Source of the DNA: Pelagicoccus sp. SDUM812002
Lineage (GTDB): Bacteria > Verrucomicrobiota > Verrucomicrobiia > Opitutales > Opitutaceae
DNA length: 64,000 nucleotides
Direction of reading: 5' to 3'
NCBI RefSeq assembly: GCF_031127835.1
Contig: NZ_JARXHX010000018.1
Span: 1 to 64,000 of the forward strand
Below are positions 18,155 to 28,218 of this stretch, in pieces. The notes under the pieces are model-generated. The model saw nothing but the letters and a program-made list of their open reading frames with translations. It did not search any database and had not been told where the DNA came from. How positions within the stretch are numbered: the stretch's first letter is position 1; each line of letters starts with the position of its first letter. The translations under genes were made by a program, and so were the position numbers.

Positions 18155-18913
18155 CTAGCGGCCCATCCAGCCTCCGTCGACGAGCACTGTGGAACCATGC
18201 ATGTAGTTGGCTGCGTCTGAACAAAGGAAAACGATCGGTCCCTTGAAGTCATCAGGGCTCCCCCAGCGGCCAGCTGGAATACGGGCGAGGATCTGCTCAC
18301 TGCGAACGGGGTCGTTGCGCAGGGCTTCGGTGTTATCGGTACTGATGTAGCCAGGAGCGATGGCGTTGACGTTGACCCCCTTGCTGGCCCATTCGTTGGC
18401 GAATGCCATGGTGAGCTGCCCAACCCCGCCTTTACTCGCCGCGTAACCAGGAACGGTGACTCCCCCTTGATACGTCAGTAGTGATGCCGTGAATACGATT
18501 TTTCCAGCGCCACGTTCGACCATGCGTTTACCGACCTCGCGGGTGAGCACGAACTGGGCGTTGAGGTTGATTTCGATAACTTTGTCCCAGTACTCGTCGC
18601 TGTGCTCGACGGCGGGCGCTCGCAAGATGGTGCCGGCGTTGTTTACGAGAATGTCGATTTGCGGAAAGTCGGCGTTCACTTGAGCGATGAATGCATGCAA
18701 GGCTTCTCGATCGCCAAAGTCGCAGCTGTAAGCCTTAAATGCGCGGCCAAGGGCCTGGACTTCTTTTTCGACGTCGCTGCCTGCGGTGAGCGAGGCGCTA
18801 ACACCGATGATGTCGGCACCCGCTTCCGCGAGTCCGATTGCCATGGCCTTGCCGATGCCGCGTTTGCAGCCAGTTACGAGAGCGACTTTTCCAGTGAGAT
18901 CAAATTGTTTCAT
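18155..18913 (-). CDS. kduD: SDR oxidoreductase, 2-dehydro-3-deoxy-D-gluconate 5-dehydrogenase (KduD) type
   Basis: KduD interconverts 2,5-diketo-3-deoxygluconate and 2-keto-3-deoxygluconate in uronate and pectin breakdown. The ATG at 18913 was chosen because homologues start at this MKQFDLTGKVALVTG block; the longer reading adds 28 non-conserved residues. The 252-residue protein has the NAD-binding TGCKRGIG (residues 14-21), NNAG (91-94) and the catalytic set S144, Y157, K161. The segment with ANEWASKGVNVNAIAPGYI, then NTEALRNDP and IPAGRWGSP, is characteristic of KduD rather than generic SDRs. No kduI, pectate lyase or KDG kinase gene is nearby, so the pathway context is missing and another sugar-acid substrate is possible. 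Confidence 0.83.
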   Translation of the reverse strand: MKQFDLTGKVALVTGCKRGIGKAMAIGLAEAGADIIGVSASLTAGSDVEKEVQALGRAFKAYSCDFGDREALHAFIAQVNADFPQIDILVNNAGTILRAPAVEHSDEYWDKVIEINLNAQFVLTREVGKRMVERGAGKIVFTASLLTYQGGVTVPGYAASKGGVGQLTMAFANEWASKGVNVNAIAPGYISTDNTEALRNDPVRSEQILARIPAGRWGSPDDFKGPIVFLCSDAANYMHGSTVLVDGGWMGR

Positions 18914-19064
18914 GGGAATGGATTTGGAGGTGTGAATAGAAAACCCTACACGTATGTGATTTCGAGTGCATGACTCTGTCGGAAAAACGTTCGTCATTGC
19001 AAGGGGGAATCGAGCCCAGCCGTAGGGCGGAGCTTCGGCTGTGAACGAAGTCTCTAAAACTGAA

Positions 19065-19094
19065 CAGGCCGCCTCGCGATGACGAGCCGGCCTG
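19065..19094 (-). terminator. Rho-independent terminator after the AICAR transformylase gene
   Basis: CAGGCCG-C-CTCG pairs with CGAG-C-CGGCCTG, giving a 12-position stem with one mismatch and a six-base loop. Read on the minus strand it is followed by TTCAGTTTT. It lies about 50 bp past the stop at 19144. Confidence 0.7.
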
Positions 19095-19143
19095 AATGCT
19101 TAAATAGACTTACGATGGAGTCGCTGCTTTCCGCTGCCCGTTT

Positions 19144-20307
19144 CTAGTGCAAGAAGCTGCGTATGCCGGTGGCGGTGAGCGTCATATCGTACTCGTTGGC
19201 AGCCTCGATGATGAGGTCGCTGCGTAGCGAGCCACCCGTTTCTACGATGTGCTGCACGTTTGAGCGACTTGCACGGTCGATGTTGTCACGGAACGGGATA
19301 AATGCGTCGGAGCCGAGGCAGATGTCGTCGTACTGCTTGATCCACTCGGCGCGTTCTTTGCGGGAGATGGGCTCGGGGCGCGTATTGAAATTTTGGAGCA
19401 TGTTGGCCTCTTCGTTTTCGCTGAGGCTGTCCCAAAGCAGGAACTGGTCGATGAGGTTCGTTTTCTCGACCTTCTTCAGTCCGTCTTTGAAGTCGAGGCC
19501 ACGCACCTTGGGGTGGCGTTGCAGGAACCATTTGTCGGCCTTGTCGCAAGCGAGACGGGTACAGTGGATACGTGACTGTTGCCCTGCTCCCATGCCGACG
19601 ATCTGGCCGTCGTAGGCGATGCTGATGGAATTGGACTGGGTGTACTTGAGTGAAATCGCGGCGACGAGCAACGTGTCGAGAGCTTCCTTGGAAATGTTCT
19701 TGTTTGCCGAGAGCACGTTCTTGAAATCGTCCTTGGTGAAGAGCCGGCTGTTGCTGTCTTGGGCTACGGTCACTCCGAAGATCTCACGCTTTTCGATACC
19801 GGTGGGCATGAAGTCGTAGTCGATCTCCAGCATACAGAAGCCGCCCTTTTTCTTTTGCTTGAGGATTTCCAGCGCTTCCGGCTCGTAGCCCGGCGCGATG
19901 ATGAGGTCGCTGACCTCGGTCTTGAGGAATTGGGCAAGGCTTACGTCGACCACGTCGCTGACTGCGAGCACGTCGCCGAATGAGCACAATCGGTCGCCGC
20001 CGCGAGCTCGAACGTAGGCGCTAGCCACGGGCGAGAAATCGGTGGTCTTGAGAAATTGGGATTCTTTGAAGGCATCGTCGATCGGCTTGGCGATCGCCGC
20101 TCCCGCTGGACTGACGTGCTTGTAAGATGCCGCAGAGGCTTTGCCTGTCGCTTCCTTGAGCTCGCGTACCAACTGCCAAGAGGTCAAGGCGTCGAGCATG
20201 TTGATGTAGCCAGGGGCGCCATTTACGATCTTGATCGGGGAAGGCTCTGGAAACTCCAGAAATGCTTCTTGCTGGTGAGGGTTTGTTCCGTAGCGGAGAG
20301 AGATCAT
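19144..20307 (-). CDS. Stand-alone AICAR transformylase (phosphoribosylaminoimidazolecarboxamide formyltransferase)
   Basis: The enzyme transfers a formyl group from 10-formyl-THF to AICAR, the ninth step of purine synthesis. Usually this domain is the C-terminal part of bifunctional PurH; here the IMP cyclohydrolase (MGS-like) domain is absent. The domain opens with SLRYGTNPHQ and contains the catalytic KHVSPAGAA motif (K63, H64 in this numbering) and a GQQSRIHCTR motif. With ATG 20307 the protein has 387 residues, the size of known single-domain enzymes. Longer starts at ATG 20391 or GTG 20412 are possible and would place an 8-bp hairpin (20344-20366) inside the coding region. IMP cyclohydrolase must be encoded elsewhere. 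Confidence 0.9.
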   Translation of the reverse strand: MISLRYGTNPHQQEAFLEFPEPSPIKIVNGAPGYINMLDALTSWQLVRELKEATGKASAASYKHVSPAGAAIAKPIDDAFKESQFLKTTDFSPVASAYVRARGGDRLCSFGDVLAVSDVVDVSLAQFLKTEVSDLIIAPGYEPEALEILKQKKKGGFCMLEIDYDFMPTGIEKREIFGVTVAQDSNSRLFTKDDFKNVLSANKNISKEALDTLLVAAISLKYTQSNSISIAYDGQIVGMGAGQQSRIHCTRLACDKADKWFLQRHPKVRGLDFKDGLKKVEKTNLIDQFLLWDSLSENEEANMLQNFNTRPEPISRKERAEWIKQYDDICLGSDAFIPFRDNIDRASRSNVQHIVETGGSLRSDLIIEAANEYDMTLTATGIRSFLH

Positions 20308-20343
20308 TCCCCTGTCTATGCGTGCCGTTTCTCCAAATGCAAC

Positions 20344-20366
20344 ATCAGGAAAACGCCCTTCCTGAT
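20344..20366 (-). promoter_or_regulatory. Hairpin in the 5' leader or N-terminal extension of the AICAR transformylase gene
   Basis: ATCAGGAA (20344-20351) and TTCCTGAT (20359-20366) form a perfect 8-bp inverted repeat with a 7-base loop. If translation begins at 20307 this lies in the leader mRNA about 40 bases upstream of the start and could affect expression. No known riboswitch class was recognised. Confidence 0.35.
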
Positions 20367-20471
20367 TTATCGTTACATCGTTAGAGCGCATTGAGCGTTG
20401 CAATCTTTTCACCGCGCGGGTTTTTCTTTCCGCCGATATCCCCCCATCGCCCCATCGCCCCCGCTCTTAAA

Positions 20472-21314
20472 ATGAATATCTCCCCACTCAGACAACTCGT
20501 ATCAATCCTACTCGGACTTTCCGCCTCATCGCTTATCGCTGGAGGTTTGCCTCCTCTGGATTGGGATGAGTTGAGCCAGACCAACCCGTGGCAATACACG
20601 GAAATCTACCGCGAAGTACCGGTGGTCACGCCAGGTGAGCAAGGCAGTGCCCCCTCGGACGCGGTTGTGCTCTTCGACGGTACGGATCTTTCGGCCTGGC
20701 AGAAGACGCCCTTCGGAGAGGGAGTGGCGGTTGACCGGACTGAATACTACTTGAAGCAGTACGAAGAAGGCAGCGGCTGGGCACCTGCGGCTTGGAAGGT
20801 CGAGGGCGGCGCCATCGTAGCTGGACAAAAGCAAGGTGCTATCGCCAGTAGGCGAGCCTTCGGCGACATGCAATTGCACTTGGAATGGAAGGTGCCTGTG
20901 CTCGATGGAAAAGACGGGCAGGAGTACGGAAACAGCGGCGTTTTCCTCATGGGCATGTACGAAGTCCAGGTGCTCAATTCCTACCAGAACGAAACCTATT
21001 CAAACGGCCAAGCCGCCTCGATCTACAAGCAACACGAACCGCTGGTCAACGCTTCGAGAGCTCCCGGCGAGTGGCAGAGCTACGACATGATTTTCACCGC
21101 CCCTCGCTTTTCCGAAAAAGGCACACTGGTTAGCCCGGCGCTCTTGACCTTGCTGCACAATGGCGTGCTGGTTCAGCATAACGCCGTCTTGCAAGGTCCG
21201 ACCGCTTTTATTGGCGAGCCCTACTACTTTCCCCATCCGCCCAAGCTTCCCATCGTCCTTCAAGATCACGACAATCCCGTGCGCTACCGCAATATCTGGG
21301 TGCGGGAATTGTAG
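20472..21314 (+). CDS. Secreted DUF1080 (3-keto-disaccharide hydrolase-like) protein
   Basis: The ATG at 20472 gives a clear signal peptide (LVSILLGLSASSLIAG). The longer open frame to 20391 adds only a Pro/Phe-rich segment. The mature protein of about 260 residues is a concanavalin-like jelly roll. DAVVLFDGTDLSAWQ opens the DUF1080 domain, and NSGVFLMGMYEVQVLNSY plus a C-terminal HDNPVRYRNIWVREL are diagnostic. Such proteins are very abundant in Verrucomicrobiota and Planctomycetota. Some hydrolyse 3-keto-glycosides produced by Gfo/Idh oxidoreductases, and one such oxidoreductase is encoded at 30085. It is divergent from the AICAR transformylase gene. Confidence 0.9.
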   Translation: MNISPLRQLVSILLGLSASSLIAGGLPPLDWDELSQTNPWQYTEIYREVPVVTPGEQGSAPSDAVVLFDGTDLSAWQKTPFGEGVAVDRTEYYLKQYEEGSGWAPAAWKVEGGAIVAGQKQGAIASRRAFGDMQLHLEWKVPVLDGKDGQEYGNSGVFLMGMYEVQVLNSYQNETYSNGQAASIYKQHEPLVNASRAPGEWQSYDMIFTAPRFSEKGTLVSPALLTLLHNGVLVQHNAVLQGPTAFIGEPYYFPHPPKLPIVLQDHDNPVRYRNIWVREL

Positions 21315-21412
21315 GTCGACGATCTGCGCCTTTCTAGGTTTACCGTCCTTCTCATTTTGCCGCCTTTCACGGTTGCATGGACCGCTCTCCAAGTATCTGA
21401 TCCGCAACTTAA

Positions 21413-24400
21413 ATGGCGGAAAAGCAGCTCTATCTCCATACTTCGAACCGAGTTGAAAAACTGGCGGGTCGATTGGTGGACGTCTCTCAAGAGCTGCCCC
21501 TGGCGAACACGCTCTCGCAGGAAACCGTGATGACGCTCAACCCGGGGATTGCCCGATGGCTGCAGTTCGAAATCGCCAAGCAGACTGGCGTCGCTTTCGG
21601 CTGGGAATTCCCGCTACCGGGCAAGCTTTTTTCCCGCGTCTTAAAAGGTTTCGAGCCCAGCTTCGAAGCGACGGGGGCCTTCCCCGAAGACACGGCCCGT
21701 TGGCGCTTGCTCGATCTGCTAGGCGATTTGGAGGACCATCCACGTTTCGCTCAAGTGCGTAGCTACTGCCAGCAAGCGGAAGGGACGCGACGTTTAGGAT
21801 TCGCCAGTCGGCTCGCTAAACTCTACGACGAGTATCTCGTTTACCGGCCCGACACCATAACGAAATGGGAGGACGATCCCAGCGAAACCTTTTTCGACTG
21901 GCAAGCAGAGCTTTGGCGAAGGCTCGTCCGGAAACTGTATCCAAAAACCAAAACGCCACGGCATATCGCTCGTCTATGGCAAGACCTCGCTCGTGGACAA
22001 ATATTGGAGTTGGGGTTGCAGCCGCAGTATTGGCCGGAGCGATTGTTCGTATTCGGCGTATCGTCACTCGCCCCGCTATACCTTGACCTGCTCGACCAGC
22101 TCGCTCGGTACCGACCGGTTCACGTCTTTCTCCTGCAGCCATCCGACCAATATTGGTCCGACCTCAAGAGCAGCAAGCAGATCCAAAAGATCACGCAAAA
22201 GGCCGCCCGCAAAGCAGGAGTTCGCATCACAAAGCCAGAAGATTGGCTCTACGAAACAGGCAATCCCTTGCTGCCCTCATTAGGTAAGCAGAGCCAAATG
22301 TTTCTCGACCTCCTGATTGACAAGGATCCGCAACAAGACGACAGCCAATTTGTAGAGCCCGACGCAGAACGAAGCCAACTGAGCTGCTTACAGTCCGATC
22401 TCTTTTCCATCGAAGATCGAGATATCGCGAAAGGAGCGCCGGCCTTTCCTCCCTACGACGCCTCCATCCAGCTGCACTCCTGCTCCAGTCGGCGGCGGGA
22501 GGTGGAGACCGTTTGGGATCTCATTGTAGAAAGACTCGATAGCGAGCCTACGCTCAAAGCCAGCGATATCCTTGTCATGGCTCCGGACGTACAAGCCTAC
22601 CGCTCTCACATCGAATCGGTTTTCAAAGCGAAAAGGGGAACGCGCTTGGAAATTCCGTTTTCCATTGCCGACAGTTCCGCTGGCTCCCGCCCGGGAGTGC
22701 TCAGTGGTGTTTTCGCCATTCTGAATTCGGTTTCAACACGAGCCAGCTCGTCCGAAATAATGGCCCTATTGGAAACGCCATTGCTGCGAGAAGTTTTCAA
22801 ATTTTCAGATCGCGATCTGGAGAGTATCGATTTCTGGATACGGAATCTAGGAATAACTTGGGGCTGGGACTCCGAGCATCGTAAGCAACACGAAAGCTTC
22901 GCCACGGACCGGAATACCTGGCGCGAACTGCGTATCCGCTTGCTTTCGGGAGCCCTCTTTTCAGGCGAAGCCCTCACGCCCCAAGGCATGTTGTCCTACG
23001 GCGAAGTGGAGAGCGATCTTTCCGAGACGGCGGGTCGGCTCTTGGAGTGTCTAGAGCTCATTCGTGGACTGCGTCAAAGCTTCCACGAGACGCACTCCGT
23101 GGCCACCTGGCAAGAACGCCTCCTTAATCTGCTGGGTGCACTACGGTGCGACCGCGACGAATGGGAACGCGATTTCCAGAAGGCTAACGATCTCATCCGC
23201 GAAACTTTGCCTTTGCTCAACGACTCCTTCGCTACTGGGGCAGAGACCTACAAAGCGCTGGCAGGAAAGTTCGAGTCGAGCGCTTCTGGTGGCGGCTATC
23301 TGAGTGGCGGCGTAACCTTCTGCTCCCTCAAACCGATGCGTGCCATTCCTACAGATACGGTTTGCCTGATGGGCATGAATCGCAGCGATTTCCCGCGCAG
23401 CAGCAAACGCTCTAGCTTTGATTTAATGGCTAACGAATCACGTATCGGGGATCGCAATACACGGGACGAAGATCGCCAATTTTTCTTGGAAACCTTGCTT
23501 TCGGTTCGAAGCCGCCTAGCCATCACCTACCAGGGCATTGCTACGAACAGCGATACGCATAGCGAACCTTCATCGGTCGTAGAAGAGCTACTGAGCTATT
23601 TGGAGAATGCGATGGAACCAACGGAGTTTAACTACATTTCCCGCAAGCAGAAACGTCAATCCTTTGACCTTAGCTACTTCGAAGGCGAACATAAAACCTA
23701 CGATCCAGTCCGCGCGGAGCTCAGGAACCGCTTTTTCTCGAATGCTGACAAGCAGCAGAATATCGAGGCCGATGAGGTGCGGGTGGATGTCGCGAACAAT
23801 GAGGAGAATCAGATAGACCTCGATGAGCTTGTTCGCTTCTTCGCTGATCCTTCGAAAGCGTTCGCCACAACCGTAGCTAAGCTAAAAATCGCGACTAGCG
23901 AAGAAGCGCTCCCAGAAAGCGACCCGCTCTTTTCGAACGGCTTGGATCGCTACCAACTGCAAGACGCATTTGCCGACATCATTTCAAGTGGTGGATCCTT
24001 GGATACGATCAGTTTTCGCAGCGTCGCCCAATCCAAGTTTTTGCCTGCGGGTTACCTCGAGCAACCAGCATTTCAAGCGGAGCGGGAAAAAGCTCAGCGA
24101 CTTGTGGATGTGATTGGCCGGTTGCAGACTGAAACAGTCTATCTCGAGGGCGAATTCGGCACTTTAACGCTTTGCGGAGAATCGTCCACGCGTACGAGTC
24201 TTTGCGATCAGCTGATCATCGAAGCAGGAGAACTGAAAGCGAAACGTGTCCTTTCAGCCTGGATACGACATCTATTCGCTTCCGCATTCAACCCTTCGTT
24301 CAGCGGTCAAACGCAGGTTTTAACTCTCCATTCATCGGGTAAACACTTGCAATTCGGACCTGTCGAAGCGGCGAAGGAAAAGTTAGCGAACTTCATCAAA

Positions 24401-24730
24401 CTCTATCAGAGCGGGTTGAACGAACCGTTGCCCTTCTTTCCCGTTCTCTCGGAGGTGGCTCACAAGGCATGGCAAAAAGAGGCCGTCGACGACGACGAAA
24501 TCCGTATCGAAGCCGTATTGGAAAAAACAAGACGCGAACTGCGGAAGAGCCGCGCAGATAGCTTCCAACGCAATAGAGACCTAGAGTGGTCCGACTACGA
24601 CCGAATTTGTTTTGGCGACGACTATCTGCCCGATCGCAACTTCCTCGATTATTCGTTGCAGATTTGGGGCCCGTGTCTTGAGGCTAAAAAGAGCTTGAAG
24701 CTGGAAGGCTTGAAAGGAGCGGAAGCCTGA
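21413..24730 (+). CDS. recC: Exodeoxyribonuclease V subunit gamma (RecC)
   Basis: RecC is the non-catalytic scaffold of RecBCD. It splits the DNA duplex and recognises Chi in gamma-proteobacteria. The 1105-residue length matches. The start region (LYLHTSNRVEKLAGRL) and the TVMTLNPGIARWLQFEIAKQTG segment are typical of RecC N-termini. The helicase-like fold lacks intact Walker motifs, as expected. The C-terminal end is basic and helical. The TGA stop overlaps the recB ATG by one base, so the three rec genes form one operon. Conservation of the Chi-binding channel cannot be judged by eye. Confidence 0.93.
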   Translation: MAEKQLYLHTSNRVEKLAGRLVDVSQELPLANTLSQETVMTLNPGIARWLQFEIAKQTGVAFGWEFPLPGKLFSRVLKGFEPSFEATGAFPEDTARWRLLDLLGDLEDHPRFAQVRSYCQQAEGTRRLGFASRLAKLYDEYLVYRPDTITKWEDDPSETFFDWQAELWRRLVRKLYPKTKTPRHIARLWQDLARGQILELGLQPQYWPERLFVFGVSSLAPLYLDLLDQLARYRPVHVFLLQPSDQYWSDLKSSKQIQKITQKAARKAGVRITKPEDWLYETGNPLLPSLGKQSQMFLDLLIDKDPQQDDSQFVEPDAERSQLSCLQSDLFSIEDRDIAKGAPAFPPYDASIQLHSCSSRRREVETVWDLIVERLDSEPTLKASDILVMAPDVQAYRSHIESVFKAKRGTRLEIPFSIADSSAGSRPGVLSGVFAILNSVSTRASSSEIMALLETPLLREVFKFSDRDLESIDFWIRNLGITWGWDSEHRKQHESFATDRNTWRELRIRLLSGALFSGEALTPQGMLSYGEVESDLSETAGRLLECLELIRGLRQSFHETHSVATWQERLLNLLGALRCDRDEWERDFQKANDLIRETLPLLNDSFATGAETYKALAGKFESSASGGGYLSGGVTFCSLKPMRAIPTDTVCLMGMNRSDFPRSSKRSSFDLMANESRIGDRNTRDEDRQFFLETLLSVRSRLAITYQGIATNSDTHSEPSSVVEELLSYLENAMEPTEFNYISRKQKRQSFDLSYFEGEHKTYDPVRAELRNRFFSNADKQQNIEADEVRVDVANNEENQIDLDELVRFFADPSKAFATTVAKLKIATSEEALPESDPLFSNGLDRYQLQDAFADIISSGGSLDTISFRSVAQSKFLPAGYLEQPAFQAEREKAQRLVDVIGRLQTETVYLEGEFGTLTLCGESSTRTSLCDQLIIEAGELKAKRVLSAWIRHLFASAFNPSFSGQTQVLTLHSSGKHLQFGPVEAAKEKLANFIKLYQSGLNEPLPFFPVLSEVAHKAWQKEAVDDDEIRIEAVLEKTRRELRKSRADSFQRNRDLEWSDYDRICFGDDYLPDRNFLDYSLQIWGPCLEAKKSLKLEGLKGAEA

Positions 24731-27700
24731 TGGAGCTGCACAAGGGAACCACTCTGATCGAAGCCAGCGCGGGAACGGGCAAAACCTACACGCTCTGCAG
24801 GATCGCTCTGCGACTAACACTGGAACACGGCATTACACTCGACCGCATCTTAGCGGTTACCTTCACTGAAGCAGCCACGGAGGAGCTAGCCTCCCGTATC
24901 CAAAAACTGTATCAGTCCGCACTTCGCGATCTAGAACTAGGAGTAACGGAGGAACCTCTCATACAGGGGTATTTGGAGGAAGAAAATTTTGACCGCGACG
25001 CGGCGCTCAATGCGCTACGCTATAGTCTGGAGGTTTTTGACGAAGCGCCTATCTCCACCATCCACAGCTTCTGCAAGCGTTCACTCGATTTGGTAGCCTT
25101 GGAGACTCAAACTCCTTTCGACGCAGAATTAAGCCAAGTCGAAGACGTACTCATCGGACAACTACAGTCAGAATATATTCGTCAAAATATTCTCGAGTCA
25201 TCCAAAGCCCTTAGCTTAGCGATCGGTTTCCAGAAAAACTTTGAAAAACGACTCAGCGACATTGGCAAACAAAGCGCTACGCACCCCGAAGCAAAGCTTC
25301 GCCCTACTCCACTCCCACTCGATCTAGACACTCTGGAACGACGCTTCGCAGAGATGCCGGACGCCATTCAGGATCTCCTTTCGCGTAAAGCGGACTTCCT
25401 GCCTCACTTAAGAAAATCGAGTCGCAACGCGAAACAGTTGGGCGGGATTTCTCCCGACTTGATCGCTTGCGCCCAACGGGGCTTTTTACTGGCGCAGGAT
25501 TTGACTTGGTTGGGAGACTTTAAATCAGAAGATTGGAGCAAAGCCATGAACAAGAGCGGTCGAGACCTGCCACACCCGCCCCTGATTTCGCTCGTGGATG
25601 TCGTTCTAGGGCAGATCGAATCTGCTTTTATGTCGCTGATCTATAACTACAAGTCATGGCTTTCCGAACGGCTCGAAAAGGCTAAGCAGCAAGCCAATAT
25701 AATCAGCTTCAACGATCTGCTCTATCATTTGAACCGTTCGCTAAGTAGCGAGAACGGCGAACGCGTGAAGGACTTTCTCGCGTCCAAATACGACGCCGCT
25801 TTGATCGACGAGTTTCAGGACACGGATCGCGTGCAGCTAGATATTGCTCGAACCTTGTTTGGAGGTGGCGAGCATTACTTGTTTTATATTGGCGATCCGA
25901 AGCAGGCCATCTATCGATTTCGCGGAGCGGATATTTACGCATATTTCCAAGCCGTTGAGGCGGGAAAAATTCGGCGTGAGGTATTGGATAAAAACTATCG
26001 ATCTGCACCCCGTCTGGTCGCCGCGGTCAATGCCTTGTTCAAGAGCTCAGCAGCCGGTTTCGTCGATGATCGAATCAAATTCGAAGAGGTGCTTTCTGGA
26101 ACTGATCCTGGCGACTTCCCTGTATGCCCAAGCCCCTTGACTTTGCGCCAGCTCACGATTTCAGAATTTGAAAAGCCCTCAGGAAGCGGCTGGTACCGTG
26201 ATGTTCTCGCAGAGCGGGCTGCCAACGATTTCGTTGCTCGAATCAATTCAGACGCGAACTTCGACCCGGCGGGGGTCGCCTTTTTGGTCAACAGCAAGAC
26301 GGAAGCGAATACTTTGAGCCGAGCATTGACCAAGCGTGGGATATCTGCGGCGATTCGAGCGGACCGAAGCATCTTTCAAACGCAGGAAGCCTCCGATATC
26401 AAACAGCTGCTGACTTCCCTCGCCTCGCCTACGCGTTCCAGCCTTAAGCGGGGCGCTTACGCAGCTCTGGATCATTCGCTCACCGCGAAGGCGATGCAGG
26501 GAAAAGCCTTCGATGATAAAGCGGCTCCAATCTTTGAATACCTAAGCGAGTGGTCGAAAGAGTGGTTCGCCCGAAACTTCGACGTGGCGCTGCAAGGCTT
26601 GCTGCAACTGCTAGATTCGGGTAACAGCAACGCCCTAGATTCGGAGCGTCGCCATGCGAATATCAGCCAATTGTCAGAACTCTTGTCGGAGGCCCGGGAT
26701 GCGGAAGACCTTAGTCCGCGCGGCTTGCTGAATTGGCTCCTCCGAAAGGTAGACGCGAATGTTTCTCAAAACGACGAGTGGCAAACGCGAATCAGCTCCG
26801 ACGAGGGCAAGCCACAAATTATCACTGTACACAAGAGCAAGGGTCTACAGTTCCCTATCGTGTTTTTGCCCTTCCTTGGATTGCGACGGGTGCGCAAAGA
26901 TGAACTTTCGGCAACCTATCACGGGTCCGATGACGAGATGATCATCGATTACAGTCCTGAAGATGGCTCGCCTGCAAAGGAGCACTCACTACGGGAGGCT
27001 TTGGCCGAGGATGTCAGATTGCTTTATGTGGCGCTGACCCGAGCTGAGCGGGAAAATATAGTCTACCTTTGCCCCGAAGAGATGCAGCGAGCCGCCTGTT
27101 CGAGCTTTGCTCAGTTCCTGCTGGACGATGGTTTAGCAACATCATCCGCCGCGGTCAGCGACGCCCTCGAGCGTTTACAGTCGGACTCGGACAGTTGCAT
27201 CTCTTTTGAACGACTCGCCCTGGATGCGGGCGATTTCGTAAAGCTCGAACGTGACCTCGGCAATAAGGTATTCCCATCCGTATCCGCACTTCCCTTACAG
27301 AATCGCAATAGAATGCCGTTACCCGATCGCGTTCTGAGTTTCTCGTCCTTGAACAGGAGTTTGCATAACGAAGATTCGGAGAACGAGATCGACAAAATCG
27401 AAGCGGAGTCTGACTTGAGCGACGAGACATTGCAAGGTATTGAGCCTGAAATTGAGCAAGAGCCAGAGGGGATAAGCATCTTTACGCTACCAAAGGGGAC
27501 CCATGCGGGAGATCTTTTACACCTCATCCTCGAACGCTTTGATTTCAGCCGTCCCGAAACGCTTGCCGCTACCACCCAGTTTGCGTTCGACTCGCTGCAG
27601 TTCGAACCCCGCGATTTCGAGCCCATCGTGGCAGCCCAAATTGGGGCGATAGCCAAGACGCCCCTGCGGAGCCGCTTCGGCGAATTCACACTTGAAGAGG

Positions 27701-28218
27701 TTCCAGCCTCCTTGCGTATTCCAGAGCTCGAATTCGCGTATCCAGTAACTGGAGATGTAAAGGAAGGGATTCTCAACGCATTGTCTTCATGCGATCTCGG
27801 CGCCATTCCAAACACTTGGCTAGCGGGTCTTGTAAAAGGAGAAATGGGTTTACCTGCCTCCATGCTTCGCGGATTCATCGACTTGGTTTTGGAGATGGAC
27901 GGTCGCCTTTATATCTTTGACTGGAAGAGCAACTATCTGGGTCCGAGACCTGTTGATTACGATCAAGCAGCGATTCAAGAATCAATGGCAGACCACAATT
28001 ACTACCTGCAGTATCTGCTTTATTGCGTGGCTCTCAAGCGATTCGCAGAATGGCGCTTTCCCGGGCAATCCTTCTCCGAACGGTTTGGCGGCGTGTTCTA
28101 TATTTACGCTCGCGGAATCAGCCCCGGAAAAGAGACCGGAATCTTTTATGATCTTCCTTCTATGGAGTTGCTCGAATCTTTGGATATAGCCTTATCGCCA
28201 GAAGGGAGCCTCGTATGA
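24730..28218 (+). CDS. recB: Exodeoxyribonuclease V subunit beta (RecB)
   Basis: RecB is the 3'-5' helicase and the nuclease of RecBCD. The Walker A segment EASAGTGKT lies near residues 11-19, motif Ia is VTFTEAATEEL, and motif II is LIDEFQDTD at about 358-366. The later helicase motifs (IYRFRGADI, TVHKSKGLQFPIVFLP, LLYVALTRA) are all present. The C-terminal nuclease domain retains GFIDLV with the acidic residue near 1050 and the DWKSN motif (D1064, K1066), so it should be active. Length 1162 is normal. Its stop overlaps the recD start by four bases (ATGA). Confidence 0.96.
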   Translation: MELHKGTTLIEASAGTGKTYTLCRIALRLTLEHGITLDRILAVTFTEAATEELASRIQKLYQSALRDLELGVTEEPLIQGYLEEENFDRDAALNALRYSLEVFDEAPISTIHSFCKRSLDLVALETQTPFDAELSQVEDVLIGQLQSEYIRQNILESSKALSLAIGFQKNFEKRLSDIGKQSATHPEAKLRPTPLPLDLDTLERRFAEMPDAIQDLLSRKADFLPHLRKSSRNAKQLGGISPDLIACAQRGFLLAQDLTWLGDFKSEDWSKAMNKSGRDLPHPPLISLVDVVLGQIESAFMSLIYNYKSWLSERLEKAKQQANIISFNDLLYHLNRSLSSENGERVKDFLASKYDAALIDEFQDTDRVQLDIARTLFGGGEHYLFYIGDPKQAIYRFRGADIYAYFQAVEAGKIRREVLDKNYRSAPRLVAAVNALFKSSAAGFVDDRIKFEEVLSGTDPGDFPVCPSPLTLRQLTISEFEKPSGSGWYRDVLAERAANDFVARINSDANFDPAGVAFLVNSKTEANTLSRALTKRGISAAIRADRSIFQTQEASDIKQLLTSLASPTRSSLKRGAYAALDHSLTAKAMQGKAFDDKAAPIFEYLSEWSKEWFARNFDVALQGLLQLLDSGNSNALDSERRHANISQLSELLSEARDAEDLSPRGLLNWLLRKVDANVSQNDEWQTRISSDEGKPQIITVHKSKGLQFPIVFLPFLGLRRVRKDELSATYHGSDDEMIIDYSPEDGSPAKEHSLREALAEDVRLLYVALTRAERENIVYLCPEEMQRAACSSFAQFLLDDGLATSSAAVSDALERLQSDSDSCISFERLALDAGDFVKLERDLGNKVFPSVSALPLQNRNRMPLPDRVLSFSSLNRSLHNEDSENEIDKIEAESDLSDETLQGIEPEIEQEPEGISIFTLPKGTHAGDLLHLILERFDFSRPETLAATTQFAFDSLQFEPRDFEPIVAAQIGAIAKTPLRSRFGEFTLEEVPASLRIPELEFAYPVTGDVKEGILNALSSCDLGAIPNTWLAGLVKGEMGLPASMLRGFIDLVLEMDGRLYIFDWKSNYLGPRPVDYDQAAIQESMADHNYYLQYLLYCVALKRFAEWRFPGQSFSERFGGVFYIYARGISPGKETGIFYDLPSMELLESLDIALSPEGSLV

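Noticed and set aside
27111-27878. Minus-strand open frame of 255 residues
   Set aside because: It is antisense to the conserved C-terminal half of recB and Ser/Arg-rich, which is typical of a shadow frame.
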